45,097 bases of DNA from a virus. The notes below the pieces were generated by a model that was given only the letters and a program-made list of their open reading frames with translations, searched no databases and had not been told where the DNA came from. The position numbers and the translations under genes are program-made. Of this stretch, positions 1-7,566 are shown one piece after another. Location: the IMG/VR virus record IMGVR_UViG_3300025131_000082, positions 1-45,097 of that record. One strand, given 5' to 3'. Numbering within the stretch: the stretch's first letter is position 1; each line of letters begins with the position of its first letter.

Positions 1-217
1 TTTCAAGGAGTTTTTCGATCTGGACGGCAAACTTTTCTTTGGTGAACTGGTCCTCGTGCTGGCCGCAGTAGCGGTCCCCGAGGGCGTCCACCTCGGTGAC
101 GGCGTCCCGCTTACACAGCCGGGGCCGGTTGCCGTTCCGGTTGGTGACGATGGCGCAGCACCCGCCACGCTCTGCGCGAGCGCGACGGGCGGCGAAGAGG
201 GCGAAGCCTCGGCGCAT
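1..217 (-). CDS. Partial zinc-finger-like small protein, runs off left edge
   Basis: Reading leftward from ATG at 217, the frame stays open to the window edge (about 72 codons). Its ATG overlaps the TGA of the upstream gene (TGATG), and AAGGAGG lies 9 bases before it, so coupled translation is very likely. Cysteines occur as a Cys-Cys pair near residue 20, a Cys in LCKRDA and a CGQH motif near residue 51, which suggests a zinc-binding fold, followed by a Lys/Glu-rich helix. Function unknown; the 3' end lies outside the window. It is the second gene of a leftward operon that starts at the operator-covered promoter near 540. Confidence 0.7.
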   Translation of the reverse strand, partial: MRRGFALFAARRARAERGGCCAIVTNRNGNRPRLCKRDAVTEVDALGDRYCGQHEDQFTKEKFAVQIEKLLE

Positions 218-438
218 CAGGAGACCTCCTTCTGAGGGAAGTCGATGCTGGCGCCAGGGAGCAACCCCCTGACGGCTGCCTCGATGGTGGGGTAGGTCTG
301 CTCGCCCCATTGCCGGTATCGTTGCGGGTTGCCAGGGATGTCGGCTACAAACACCCAACGCTCGAAGCCGAGGCGGCGGATGGTTCCCACCTTGTGGCCG
401 TTGAGGCTCACGGTGGCGCGGCTGCATTGTTTTCTCAT
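217..438 (-). CDS. Small hypothetical protein, first gene of left-edge leftward operon
   Basis: The product is 73 residues from ATG 438, which has CAGGAG six bases upstream. An in-frame ATG at 471 would add 11 residues but has a poorer ribosome site, so 438 is preferred. The sequence is a compact mix of beta and alpha segments (VSLNGHKVGTIRRLG, then WVFVADIPG) and ends in a Pro/Gly-rich tail. No family is recognised. It overlaps the next leftward gene by one base. The promoter and palindromic operator at 517-545 lie just upstream, which points to early, regulator-controlled expression. Confidence 0.65.
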   Translation of the reverse strand: MRKQCSRATVSLNGHKVGTIRRLGFERWVFVADIPGNPQRYRQWGEQTYPTIEAAVRGLLPGASIDFPQKEVS

Positions 439-516
439 CTCAGTCTCCTGTGTTAAGGTAAATTCGGTCATGGTATTCTCTGGGTTCCTTGGGTGGGCGT
501 TGCTGTCTCTGTCTAA

Positions 517-545
517 GATGTAGCAACGATGCTACACACTTTCAA
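517..545 (-). promoter_or_regulatory. Leftward promoter with perfect palindromic operator
   Basis: On the minus strand, TTGAAA (545-540) is followed after 17 bases by TACATC (522-517), a weak -10. Between and over these elements lies the perfect palindrome TGTAGCAACGATGCTACA (519-536). The same half-site pattern, TGT-N-GC and GC-N-ACA, occurs at 25069-25142, 30895-30912 and 31510-31527, always overlapping promoter elements. The rest of 472-710 holds an isolated TTGACA at 557-562 with no convincing -10, and a short GC-rich hairpin near 592-608. Those are not called as features. Confidence 0.55.
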
Positions 546-710
546 GGACTAATTTGTTGACAGCGCAAAAAAAATGCCTCAAGCTCCAACCTCGCCCGCG
601 CCGAGGGCGTAAAAACCGGCGGATCGTCTCTCTCACGTCACGAGAGGTCTCGCTTGCAGCGGCGGTTTTGGCTGCGCGATTGACCAACTCAACGTGAGGA
701 AACAACCACC

Positions 711-1787
711 ATGGCAACGACGCAATACGGGGTCAACCACCCCTTAGCCGTCAAAGTCTGGTCTACCAAGTTGATGCGAGAGGCTCTCAAGGAGACTTTC
801 GCGAGCCGGTTCATGGGGAAGACGAAGGACAGCCTGTGCTACGTCAAAGATGAACTGACCAAATCGGCAGGTGATCGGATTACGGTTGGACTGCGTATGC
901 AGTTGACCGGCAGCGGCATCTCGGGTGACGGCACCCTCGAAGGCAACGAGGAAGCTTTGGTCACCTACAATGACAACTTGTTCATCGATCAGTTGCGGCA
1001 CGCCGTCCGAAGCGACGGGCGCATGTCGGAGCAGCGCGTTCCGTTCTCTATCCGCGAGGAGAGCCTGGACGGCTTGCGTGACTGGTGGGCGGATCGCATC
1101 GACAGCGCGTTTTTCAACCAGCTTTGCGGCAACACCGGCCAGACGGACACCCGTTTCACCGGGCTGCAAGCGACCTCGGCCCCGACCAGCGCCAGTGGCA
1201 ACACCCGCATCATCTACGGCCCCCTGGACGCGACCACGGAGAACTCGCTCTCGGCTTCGGAAAGCGGCAGCGCCGACTTCCAGCTTACGATGATCGACAA
1301 GGCCATCGCGATTGCGAAGACGGCCACGCCGCTCATTCGACCGCTGAAGGTCAACGGCCAGTCCAAATACTGCGCCTTCTTGCATCCCTGGCAGGTCTTC
1401 AATCTGCGGACGGATGCCACGGCAGCCCGTGTCACTTGGTACGACACCCAACGGGCGCGTGTCGAGGGCGGCGAGATGGACAACCCGATTTATAACGGGG
1501 CACTCGGTGAATATAACGGTGTGATCTTGCACGAAAGCACCCGCATCCCCACCGCGCCATCGATCACCACCGTGCGTCGAGCGGTCTTCTGCGGCGCCCA
1601 GGCAGCGTGTTTTGCCACGGGCCGCGAAAACCCCAGTGATCAGCAGATGACTTGGGTTGAAGAGCTGTTCGATTATGGCAACCAATTGGGCGTATCCGCC
1701 GGCCTCATCCACGGTCTCAAGAAATCGGTCTACAACTCGACCGACTTCGGGACCATCGTGATGAGTTCCCACGCGGAAAGCCCGTAG
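711..1787 (+). CDS. Major capsid protein, N4-gp56 family (HK97 fold)
   Basis: This 358-residue protein forms the icosahedral shell. It matches the N4-gp56 major capsid family in length and layout. Features seen are an N-terminal segment rich in SxxLMREA-type helices, a central LEGNEEALVTYND segment with the conserved DQLRHAV element, an E-loop-like charged stretch, and a C-terminal region with FCGAQAACFATGRENP and FDYGNQLGVSAGLIHG typical of the family. ATG 711 is preceded by GAGGAAAC. It is followed 17 bases later by a putative decoration gene, and both end at the tandem terminator near 2308. Codon choice leans to CGC/CCG compared with the AGG/CCC-rich genes downstream. Confidence 0.9.
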   Translation: MATTQYGVNHPLAVKVWSTKLMREALKETFASRFMGKTKDSLCYVKDELTKSAGDRITVGLRMQLTGSGISGDGTLEGNEEALVTYNDNLFIDQLRHAVRSDGRMSEQRVPFSIREESLDGLRDWWADRIDSAFFNQLCGNTGQTDTRFTGLQATSAPTSASGNTRIIYGPLDATTENSLSASESGSADFQLTMIDKAIAIAKTATPLIRPLKVNGQSKYCAFLHPWQVFNLRTDATAARVTWYDTQRARVEGGEMDNPIYNGALGEYNGVILHESTRIPTAPSITTVRRAVFCGAQAACFATGRENPSDQQMTWVEELFDYGNQLGVSAGLIHGLKKSVYNSTDFGTIVMSSHAESP

Positions 1788-1804
1788 GATAGAGGAGAAG
1801 TAGC

Positions 1805-2263
1805 ATGACCACGTTCACCGCTTCCCTCCATCAGTCGCAGCCTCGGGAGGTCCACGTTGGCCTTCAAAGCGCATCGAGCAAGCTCACCACCGCCCTGACC
1901 GGCACTGCCGCCAGCACCTTCCTGCTGGCGAAAGTACCTAACGGCGCTCACATCAAAGATTTTCACTTCTTTGCTGATGACGCCGGGGCCAACCAGACGT
2001 GGACCTTGGGCATCCAGAAGCCCGAAGGATCGACCTCTGGCTCGACCACAGTAGACGCCACGGCGTTGCTGGCGGCGACCTCGACCTCGTCGAGCGAGAC
2101 CACCATGCGACCCGCAGGGGGCCTACTCCCGGTCAAGGTGAGCATTTCCGATGAGGCGTTGCCTCGTTGGGCCTGGATCGTTGCAGTCAACGGCGCGGCC
2201 ATCTCCGCTTCTGTGGATATGACCTTCGTTGTCCAGTACGACATGGACGACGACGCCGCCTAG
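1805..2263 (+). CDS. Putative capsid decoration or head-associated protein
   Basis: The 152-residue protein is rich in Thr, Ser and Ala with alternating beta-like segments (for example WTLGIQKPEGS and VDMTFVVQYDMDDD) and an acidic C-terminus. It has no cysteine and no membrane segment. ATG 1805 follows GAGGAGAAG. Its position directly after the capsid gene, its size and its beta-rich composition fit a head decoration or stabilising protein, but this is inferred from context and no family was recognised with certainty. Confidence 0.6.
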   Translation: MTTFTASLHQSQPREVHVGLQSASSKLTTALTGTAASTFLLAKVPNGAHIKDFHFFADDAGANQTWTLGIQKPEGSTSGSTTVDATALLAATSTSSSETTMRPAGGLLPVKVSISDEALPRWAWIVAVNGAAISASVDMTFVVQYDMDDDAA

Positions 2264-2284
2264 CTGCGACACCGAGGAGGAGAC

Positions 2285-2372
2285 CACGTCGCATGACGTG
2301 ACGAGTTGGGGGAGGTGGCGTTCGCGCCTCCCCCCACTCTCTTTTTTGCCCCGCCTGGAGCGGGGTTTTTTT
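2285..2372 (+). terminator. Tandem hairpin terminators after the capsid genes
   Basis: Three hairpins stand in a row. CACGTC/GACGTG (2285-2300) has a GCAT loop. A strong GC-rich stem (2308-2335) is closed by GGCG-TTCG-CGCC with a TTCG tetraloop at 2321-2324, and is followed by CTCTCTTTTTT. CCCCGC/GCGGGG (2349-2365) has loop CTGGA and is followed directly by seven T residues (2366-2372). The last is a classic intrinsic terminator. Together they separate the capsid transcription unit from the modification cassette. Confidence 0.85.
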
Positions 2373-2386
2373 ATGGAGGATGTGTG

Positions 2387-3880
2387 ATGAGGAAGACCGG
2401 CTACAGATACGTCTCGGCAGCCGACAAGTTGGAGGAGGCCAAGGAGCTTCACTCTCGCGGCCTGGAGGCCACGGGGAAGGAGCAGGGCCAGCTTTTGACC
2501 GCCGCCGAGGATACCTACAACATGATCCTCAACAAGAAATTTGGGGAGCCGGTGGTCTTTTACTTCCTGGGCATGCTCTACTGCCAGAAGGGCTACCACG
2601 GCCTGGGCGCCTTCCTCCTCGAAGAGTGCGTCAGGCACATGCCCGAGCAGGGCGATGCCTGGAACAACCTCGGCATCTGCTACCACCGCGAACAGAACCG
2701 CGAGAAGGCCCTTGAGTGCTTCGAGATGGCAGCCTCCCTAGTGCCAGAGGGTGCCGGCGACATCTGGGCCAACGTGGCCAGCCTCTACATCAACATGGGC
2801 CAGCCTGACGAGTGCATCAAGCACGCCAACAAGGCCCTGATCGCTGACCCCGGCAACGCCCTGGCGATGTGGCATAAGGCGCTGGGCATGCTGGAGAAGC
2901 AGGACTGGGCCAACGGCTGGGACATCTACGGCGCTCGCCTGGAGAGGGGTGCCAACTGCCCCATCGCCCTGAGGAACTATTCGGGTGACCCCGAGGCCGT
3001 GACGCCCTGGTGGGATCACGATGCCGGCGCTGGCTTGGTGGTGATCCACGGCGAGCAGGGCCTGGGCGATGAGGTGATGTTCGCCTCTGTCATCCCCCAC
3101 CTCGCGGCCAGCTATGGCTCGACCGAGTTCGTCTTCGAGTGCGCCCCCAATATGCATGGCCTGATGGACCGCAGCTTCGCCGGCATCCCCAACATCACCG
3201 TCCACGGCACGCACGAAGTCGATGGCCACGAGTGGCTCAAGAAGGGCGAGGTGGTCGATGGCAAGATTGCCCTCGGCACGATCCCCAAGACCCTCCGCCG
3301 CAAGAACGAAGACTTCCCCGGCACCCCCTACCTTATCCCTGACCCGAGCATCGCGAAGAGCTTTCGCAAGAGGTTCGACAAGATGGGGCCGAGGCCGAAG
3401 ATCGGCATTGCTTGGCAGGGTGGCGTGCAGCGGACCCGCATCGATCTCCGTTCGATGATGCCAGACACCCTGGTCCCCATTCTGAAGCTGGACGCTGACT
3501 TCATCTCGCTCCAGTACACGAGCGATGCTGGCGACGTTCTGAAGGAGTTCCAGACCGACACCGGCCTCCACATCCACCACTGGAAGAAGGGCGCTGGTGG
3601 GAAGGATATGGAGGCGAAGGCGGCGCTGATCTCGGAGCTTGATCTGGTGGTCTCCGTTTGCCAGACGTGCATTCACATGGCCGGCGCCCTCGGCACCCCG
3701 ACCTGGGTTCTCGTGCCGGCGGCGCCCGCATGGCGGTACGGCGTTGCTGGCGACATGCCCTGGTACAACAGCGTTGAGCTGAAGCGCCAGCAGCCCGGCG
3801 ACCCATGGGACATCCTCGTGGGCAGCGTAGCCTTTGAGCTTGAGCAGTGGCTCCGCGAGCGGAGGGGGAGGGGTGCGTGA
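2387..3880 (+). CDS. TPR-domain glycosyltransferase
   Basis: The 497-residue protein has TPR-type helix pairs in its N-terminal part (about residues 45-170; DAWNNLGICYHREQNREKAL is a textbook repeat). This is followed by a GT-B-like catalytic region with HGEQGLGDEVMF (about 222-233), IGIAWQGG (about 341) and a GT9/heptosyltransferase-like VSVCQTCIHMAGALGTPTW. TPR-linked transferases of this layout usually glycosylate proteins or surface glycans using nucleotide sugars. ATG 2387 is chosen because GGAGGATGTG precedes it and an upstream in-frame start would lie inside the terminator. It is the first gene of a five-gene cassette and overlaps the next gene by one base. Confidence 0.82.
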   Translation: MRKTGYRYVSAADKLEEAKELHSRGLEATGKEQGQLLTAAEDTYNMILNKKFGEPVVFYFLGMLYCQKGYHGLGAFLLEECVRHMPEQGDAWNNLGICYHREQNREKALECFEMAASLVPEGAGDIWANVASLYINMGQPDECIKHANKALIADPGNALAMWHKALGMLEKQDWANGWDIYGARLERGANCPIALRNYSGDPEAVTPWWDHDAGAGLVVIHGEQGLGDEVMFASVIPHLAASYGSTEFVFECAPNMHGLMDRSFAGIPNITVHGTHEVDGHEWLKKGEVVDGKIALGTIPKTLRRKNEDFPGTPYLIPDPSIAKSFRKRFDKMGPRPKIGIAWQGGVQRTRIDLRSMMPDTLVPILKLDADFISLQYTSDAGDVLKEFQTDTGLHIHHWKKGAGGKDMEAKAALISELDLVVSVCQTCIHMAGALGTPTWVLVPAAPAWRYGVAGDMPWYNSVELKRQQPGDPWDILVGSVAFELEQWLRERRGRGA

Positions 3881-4320
3881 TGGATGACTTAGCGATTATG
3901 AAAGACCTTCTTCAATACGCGGAGGAGCATGGGGGGTGCCTTCGCAGGAAGATAGCTTGTTTCATCATGGCAGATGATGGCGAGCGCATCGGGCGGGGCT
4001 GGAATGGCCCTCCCGGCATCCGCTGCCAGGACAAGCCCTGCCCCGGTGCTAGTGTCCCTGCGGGCGAGGGTGCCTACCGAGAGGTGGAGTGTCATGGCGT
4101 CCATGCCGAGGTGCGCGCCCTCATGGACGCCTCTCTCTATGCGGATGAGGCCCACTCCATTTTCTGCACCAAGGCCCCCTGCCAGCGGTGCGCCAAGATG
4201 CTGCTTCACGCCACCCCCGACACCGCCCGTCTCGTCTTCGCCGTCTGGCCCAACGATAAGTCGGGCCTCGAAGCCTGGAGCGATGCCGGGCGCGAATACA
4301 AATGCATTGGAGATGCCTGA
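3880..4320 (+). CDS. Zinc-dependent cytidine/dCMP-deaminase-fold protein
   Basis: The 146-residue protein carries the deaminase zinc signature: CHGVHAEV with the His-Ala-Glu triad near residue 75 and PCQRC near residue 99. The Glu would act as proton shuttle, and one His and two Cys would bind zinc. This layout fits dCMP or related nucleotide deaminases, including the extra N-terminal Cys/His region around residues 40-72. Its ATG overlaps the TGA of the glycosyltransferase gene. Conversion of dCMP to dUMP is the known family activity. In this cassette it could instead act on a modified base or nucleotide-sugar moiety, which is inference. Confidence 0.8.
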   Translation: MDDLAIMKDLLQYAEEHGGCLRRKIACFIMADDGERIGRGWNGPPGIRCQDKPCPGASVPAGEGAYREVECHGVHAEVRALMDASLYADEAHSIFCTKAPCQRCAKMLLHATPDTARLVFAVWPNDKSGLEAWSDAGREYKCIGDA

Positions 4321-4862
4321 TGCTAATCAGTGAGGAATACCAGCGCCTCAACGCCGAGATGCACGAGGCGAACGAGGACTACGGCACCTCGGGTCACGAG
4401 AGCATCAAGAAAATTCTTGAGCTAATGTCGCTCTCGGGCGCCTCGACCTTGCTCGATTACGGTTGCGGGAAGGGCACCCTCAAGAGGTCTATCGAGCTAT
4501 CTGGCTTCCCTGAGATTGCCGGCGGCATGCGTGAGTATGACCCGGCCATCCCTGGCAAGGAGGCCCCGCCAGAGCCGGCGGATGTGGTGGTCTGCTCTGA
4601 CGTGCTTGAGCATGTCGAGCCTGACTGCCTCGCGGAGGTTCTGGAGGACTTGGAGAGGGTGACCACGGTCGCCATCTATCTCCTCGTCTCGACGCAGCCG
4701 GCCATCAAGTTCCTACCTGATGGGCGGAACCCGCACCTTATCATTGAGCCGCCGGCATGGTGGCTTCCCAAGATCATGGCGCACTTCGACCTCATGTGGT
4801 TCGAGCGCGGAAAGAGGGGGACATTCGAATGCATAGCGATGCCGTTCAGCGCGTCTACATAG
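4320..4862 (+). CDS. Class I SAM-dependent methyltransferase
   Basis: The 180-residue protein has motif I LLDYGCGKGTL (about residues 44-54) and a motif II/IV-like VVCSDVLEHVE (about 90-100), typical of Rossmann-fold methyltransferases acting on small molecules or glycans. There is no DNA-methyltransferase (D/N/S)PPY motif, so a base-specific restriction-type enzyme is unlikely. The start overlaps the previous stop (TGATG), and its 3' end overlaps the next gene by 34 bases. Substrate unknown. The genomic setting suggests a sugar, cofactor or peptide in the same pathway as the flanking transferases. Confidence 0.8.
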   Translation: MLISEEYQRLNAEMHEANEDYGTSGHESIKKILELMSLSGASTLLDYGCGKGTLKRSIELSGFPEIAGGMREYDPAIPGKEAPPEPADVVVCSDVLEHVEPDCLAEVLEDLERVTTVAIYLLVSTQPAIKFLPDGRNPHLIIEPPAWWLPKIMAHFDLMWFERGKRGTFECIAMPFSAST

Positions 4863-5551
4863 GCTACGACAGCCGCGAGCATGACGCCTTCGAGGTGTGC
4901 AAGCACACCCTGCTCAAGCACGCCACAGTGCCTCTGCTGGTCGAGCGCGTCGATCAACGTGCCCTCCGCCACGCCGGCCTCTATCGCCGGGCGCCCCTTC
5001 CTGGGACGTGGACCGACAGCGTGGATGGCAAGTCGTTCTCGACCGAGTTCTCCTTCACGCGCTTCCTCGTGCCGGCGCTTTGCCAGTACGAAGGGTGGGC
5101 CTTGTTCATGGATTGTGACTTCCTCTGGCGGCGTGATGTGAGGCACCTCTTCGACCTGATCGAGGAGAACCAGAACAAATCGGCCTTGGTTGTTCATCAC
5201 AACTATGACCCCAAGGACACGATCAAAATGGATGGCCGCGAGCAGACGGTCTACAGCAATAAAAACTGGTCGAGCCTGATGCTGCTCAACTGCGCGGCCT
5301 GCTGGGAATTGACGCCTGACGTGGTCAACACCAAGCCCGGCATCTGGCTGCATACTTTTCGCTGGGCGGGGATGACCTACAAGCTGGGGGCACTCGATGA
5401 GACTTGGAATTGGCTGCCGGGGCACAGCAGCGAGGGCATCAATCCTGCGGCAGTCCATTTTACCCGTGGCATCCCCTCGATGCCCGGCTACGAGAACGAA
5501 CCTTACGCCGACGAATGGTTCGCGGCGCTTAAAGAGGCGAGAGCAAGATGA
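4829..5551 (+). CDS. Putative glycosyltransferase (GT-A/GT8-like)
   Basis: The 240-residue protein opens with VYIGYDSREHDAFEVC and has MDCDFLWRRDV near residues 92-102. The Asp-Cys-Asp resembles the metal-binding DxD of GT-A nucleotide-sugar transferases. A later stretch, GINPAAVHFTRGIPS, resembles the C-terminal His-containing end of GT8-type enzymes. ATG 4829 is preceded by AAAGAGGGGGAC and lies inside the end of the methyltransferase gene. A longer in-frame start at 4757 would lie deeper in that gene and has no ribosome site. The last four bases overlap the radical SAM gene. Confidence 0.7.
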   Translation: MHSDAVQRVYIGYDSREHDAFEVCKHTLLKHATVPLLVERVDQRALRHAGLYRRAPLPGTWTDSVDGKSFSTEFSFTRFLVPALCQYEGWALFMDCDFLWRRDVRHLFDLIEENQNKSALVVHHNYDPKDTIKMDGREQTVYSNKNWSSLMLLNCAACWELTPDVVNTKPGIWLHTFRWAGMTYKLGALDETWNWLPGHSSEGINPAAVHFTRGIPSMPGYENEPYADEWFAALKEARAR

Positions 5552-6489
5552 CGATTACAGAACGCATCGACGCCATCACCGGCATCGACCCCGAGTATCT
5601 TTCCGTCACCCCGCCCTGCCCTCGGTCAGTCAAGATTGAGCTGACGGGGCGGTGCAATTTCATGTGCGCCTTCTGCGCCCGCTCGCAGAACCTTCGAGAG
5701 CAGAAGGATATGGACCGGGGCATGTTCGAGGACTTGCTCTCTGAGATGAGGCAGGCCGGCGTCGAGGAGATCGGTCTTTTTTATCTCGGGGAAAGCATGA
5801 TGGTCCCCTGGCTTGCCGAGGCCGTCGAGTTCGCGACGACGGTCGGCTTCCCATACGTCTTCCTGACCACCAACGGCTCGCTCTCCAACCCGGCCAAGGT
5901 CGAGGCTTGCATGGAGGCGGGCCTTAGCTCGCTCAAGTTCAGCCTCAACTATGCCGATGCAGATCAGTTTACCGAGATCGCTCAGGTCAAGCAGGCGCTC
6001 TTCTACAGGATGATCGAGAACATCAAATCGGCCCACGCGGTCAGGGAAGGCGGCGGATATGATTGCGGCCTCTACGCCAGCTACATCAGCTACGACGGCG
6101 ACCAGGGCGAAAAGATGCAGGCCATGATCAAGGAGCTTTCGCCCTACCTCGATGAAATTTACGAGCTTCCGCTGTACAATCAGGCCGACCTCGTGACCGA
6201 TGAGGAGAAGGCCCGAGGATGGAAGCCCTCCGCCGGCAACCGAGGCCGTGCCGGCAATCTTCGAGACCCCCTCCCCTGCTGGGCCACCCTGACTGAGGGC
6301 CACATCACTTGGGATGGAAAGTTGGCGGCATGCTGCTTCGATCACAACGATGACTTCACCATGGCCGACCTGACCCAGGTCAGCTTCATGGAGGGCTGGC
6401 ACTCGCTGAAATTCCAGCAGCTCCGAAAGGCCAACCTCGCGAAGGATGTCACCGGCACGCCGTGCGAGCGTTGTGTGGTCGGAGGCTAG
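5548..6489 (+). CDS. Radical SAM enzyme with SPASM-like C-terminal domain
   Basis: The 313-residue protein has CNFMCAFC (Cys 36, 40, 43), the CxxxCxxC motif that binds the SAM-cleaving 4Fe-4S cluster, followed by the expected barrel elements (LYLGESMMVPW, LTTNGSL). The C-terminal third has cysteines in PCWATLTEG, AACCFDH and the terminal PCERC, matching SPASM/twitch domains that bind auxiliary Fe-S clusters. SPASM enzymes modify peptides, sugars or other substrates, and the substrate here cannot be read from sequence. It is the last gene of the cassette (ATGA overlap at its start). A separate promoter follows directly. Confidence 0.85.
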   Translation: MTITERIDAITGIDPEYLSVTPPCPRSVKIELTGRCNFMCAFCARSQNLREQKDMDRGMFEDLLSEMRQAGVEEIGLFYLGESMMVPWLAEAVEFATTVGFPYVFLTTNGSLSNPAKVEACMEAGLSSLKFSLNYADADQFTEIAQVKQALFYRMIENIKSAHAVREGGGYDCGLYASYISYDGDQGEKMQAMIKELSPYLDEIYELPLYNQADLVTDEEKARGWKPSAGNRGRAGNLRDPLPCWATLTEGHITWDGKLAACCFDHNDDFTMADLTQVSFMEGWHSLKFQQLRKANLAKDVTGTPCERCVVGG

Positions 6490-6490
6490 T

Positions 6491-6520
6491 TTGCCGATGC
6501 ACCCCTGAAGGTGGTAGAAT
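6491..6520 (+). promoter_or_regulatory. Sigma70-like promoter at start of the virion region
   Basis: TTGCCG (6491-6496) is followed after 18 bases by TAGAAT (6515-6520). The expected transcript start falls at or within one base of the ATG at 6526, so the mRNA may be leaderless or nearly so. It lies just after the radical SAM stop codon and would restart transcription into the virion genes. Confidence 0.45.
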
Positions 6521-6525
6521 GAGGC

Positions 6526-6849
6526 ATGGAAGACCTCGCTGCCATCAAGGGCATCCTCCCCATCGGGGCAGCCATTGTCACTCTGGTCATGGCCTGGGCC
6601 GGCATGAAGTATGTCGGGAAGGAAAACGCGGCCAAGATCGCAGCCCAGGATGAGAAGTTCGAGGAGGCCATCGCGACCCTCCATGCGCGGGTCGAAGGGC
6701 TGGCGAAGCAAATTCGTGACCAGTGGGCAAAAGCAGATCAGGCCAGTCTTGCGACCCAGAAATTCGATACGACGATCAATTACATCAAGCGAGACATCGA
6801 CCGCCTCTTGGAGGAGGGCCGCTATCAGCGGCGCCGAGGCGGTGGGTGA
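6526..6849 (+). CDS. Single-TM coiled-coil protein
   Basis: The 107-residue protein has an N-terminal hydrophobic helix (about residues 10-30, ILPIGAAIVTLVMAWAGM) followed by a long charged coiled coil ending in RRRGGG. The layout is like that of small phage membrane-anchored proteins, including lysis helpers, but no specific family is recognised. Similar TM-plus-coil proteins are encoded at 19607 and 21005. No spaced Shine-Dalgarno is present. The promoter -10 ends five bases before the ATG. Confidence 0.65.
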   Translation: MEDLAAIKGILPIGAAIVTLVMAWAGMKYVGKENAAKIAAQDEKFEEAIATLHARVEGLAKQIRDQWAKADQASLATQKFDTTINYIKRDIDRLLEEGRYQRRRGGG

Positions 6850-6874
6850 CACGCCTCCCTCGATAGGGTAGGCT
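6846..6874 (+). promoter_or_regulatory. Candidate late promoter, TGACA/CCTCC class
   Basis: GTGACA (6846-6851) is followed after 17 bases by TAGGCT (6869-6874). The -35 is followed by a CCTCCC tract. The same arrangement recurs at 7939-7967 and 40136-40164, which raises confidence despite the weak -10 here. Confidence 0.4.
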
Positions 6875-6893
6875 GACGGGGAAGGAGACTGCC

Positions 6894-7523
6894 ATGGCTT
6901 TCGGATTGCCTCGAATGGTTGCCGGCGCGGGAGGGGGCCTTTGGAATGGCGCCCTTGGCGCTGCCCCGGCTGCGCCTCCCCCAGCTCCAGGGCTTGACAT
7001 TGACCCGGCTGACCTTGCCGGCCTCTTCCCCAAGCCCTCTCCGTCAAGCCTCCCTCCGTATGCCCCCGCCAACCCCTTTGGTCGGCTCCCTGGCGACCTT
7101 TCGATGGATGTGCGAACCTATCGTGACCCCCTTACTGGTTACATCCACTATGAGAACGGTCTCGACCCTACGCCCCCGCCCCCTGGCTGGAAGCCCGGCC
7201 AACCATCAACTGGCAGCCCTGTGTGGTCGGGAACTCCCGGCGCCACTCCCAACCTTATGCCTTCATTCGGCAGCCCCGTATCGAAGGGCTTGGAGATGCT
7301 CCCTGACGGTCGATATTGGCGCCCTGAGGGGCCGGGTGATGTGCCGTCGAGTGGGAACATGGTGGATATGACTAAGCTCTCTGGCTTCCTTACCCCTGGC
7401 CCCAGGCCCCCTATGGGCGCAGCCCGACCAATGCCATTCCCAGGCCCCGGCCTACCTGCCCCATGCCGGCGCCCCAGCCCACCAATGCCATGGAAGAGCC
7501 TCGAAGGCTCCGCCGGCCCATGA
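6894..7523 (+). CDS. Proline-rich virion-type protein with a duplicated module
   Basis: The 209-residue protein is very rich in Pro, Gly and Ala, low in charge, and probably disordered. ATG 6894 follows GAAGGAGAC. A 22-residue stretch coded by 7299-7364 (beginning LPDGRYWRPEGPGD) matches a stretch near the end of the 722-residue protein at 42915 in 20 of 22 residues, so the two share a module. No known domain. A structural or ejection-associated role is inferred from location and from the shared module. Confidence 0.55.
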   Translation: MAFGLPRMVAGAGGGLWNGALGAAPAAPPPAPGLDIDPADLAGLFPKPSPSSLPPYAPANPFGRLPGDLSMDVRTYRDPLTGYIHYENGLDPTPPPPGWKPGQPSTGSPVWSGTPGATPNLMPSFGSPVSKGLEMLPDGRYWRPEGPGDVPSSGNMVDMTKLSGFLTPGPRPPMGAARPMPFPGPGLPAPCRRPSPPMPWKSLEGSAGP

Positions 7524-7564
7524 GTGCGGCGGATAACTGGGCGCTGAATATTGCTGGGGACTAG
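7520..7564 (+). CDS. 14-codon microORF between two genes
   Basis: ATG 7520 overlaps the preceding TGA, and the frame runs 14 codons to TAG at 7562-7564, three bases before the next ATG. It may be a coupling peptide that carries ribosomes across the junction, or chance. No ribosome site is evident other than the coupling. Confidence 0.2.
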   Translation: MSAADNWALNIAGD

Positions 7565-7566
7565 TG

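Noticed and set aside
557-590. Consensus promoter for the capsid gene
   Set aside because: TTGACA at 557-562 is perfect, but no acceptable -10 occurs 16-18 bases downstream.
744-1772. 342-codon minus-strand frame opposite the capsid gene
   Set aside because: Shadow of a confident capsid gene; no ribosome site and no recognisable domain.
2306-2386. Longer N-terminus of the TPR-glycosyltransferase
   Set aside because: The extra codons would be inside the tandem terminator and have no ribosome site; ATG 2387 has a good one.
5626-7047. 473-codon minus-strand frame
   Set aside because: Covers the radical SAM gene and its neighbours in antisense; low-complexity translation typical of a shadow frame.
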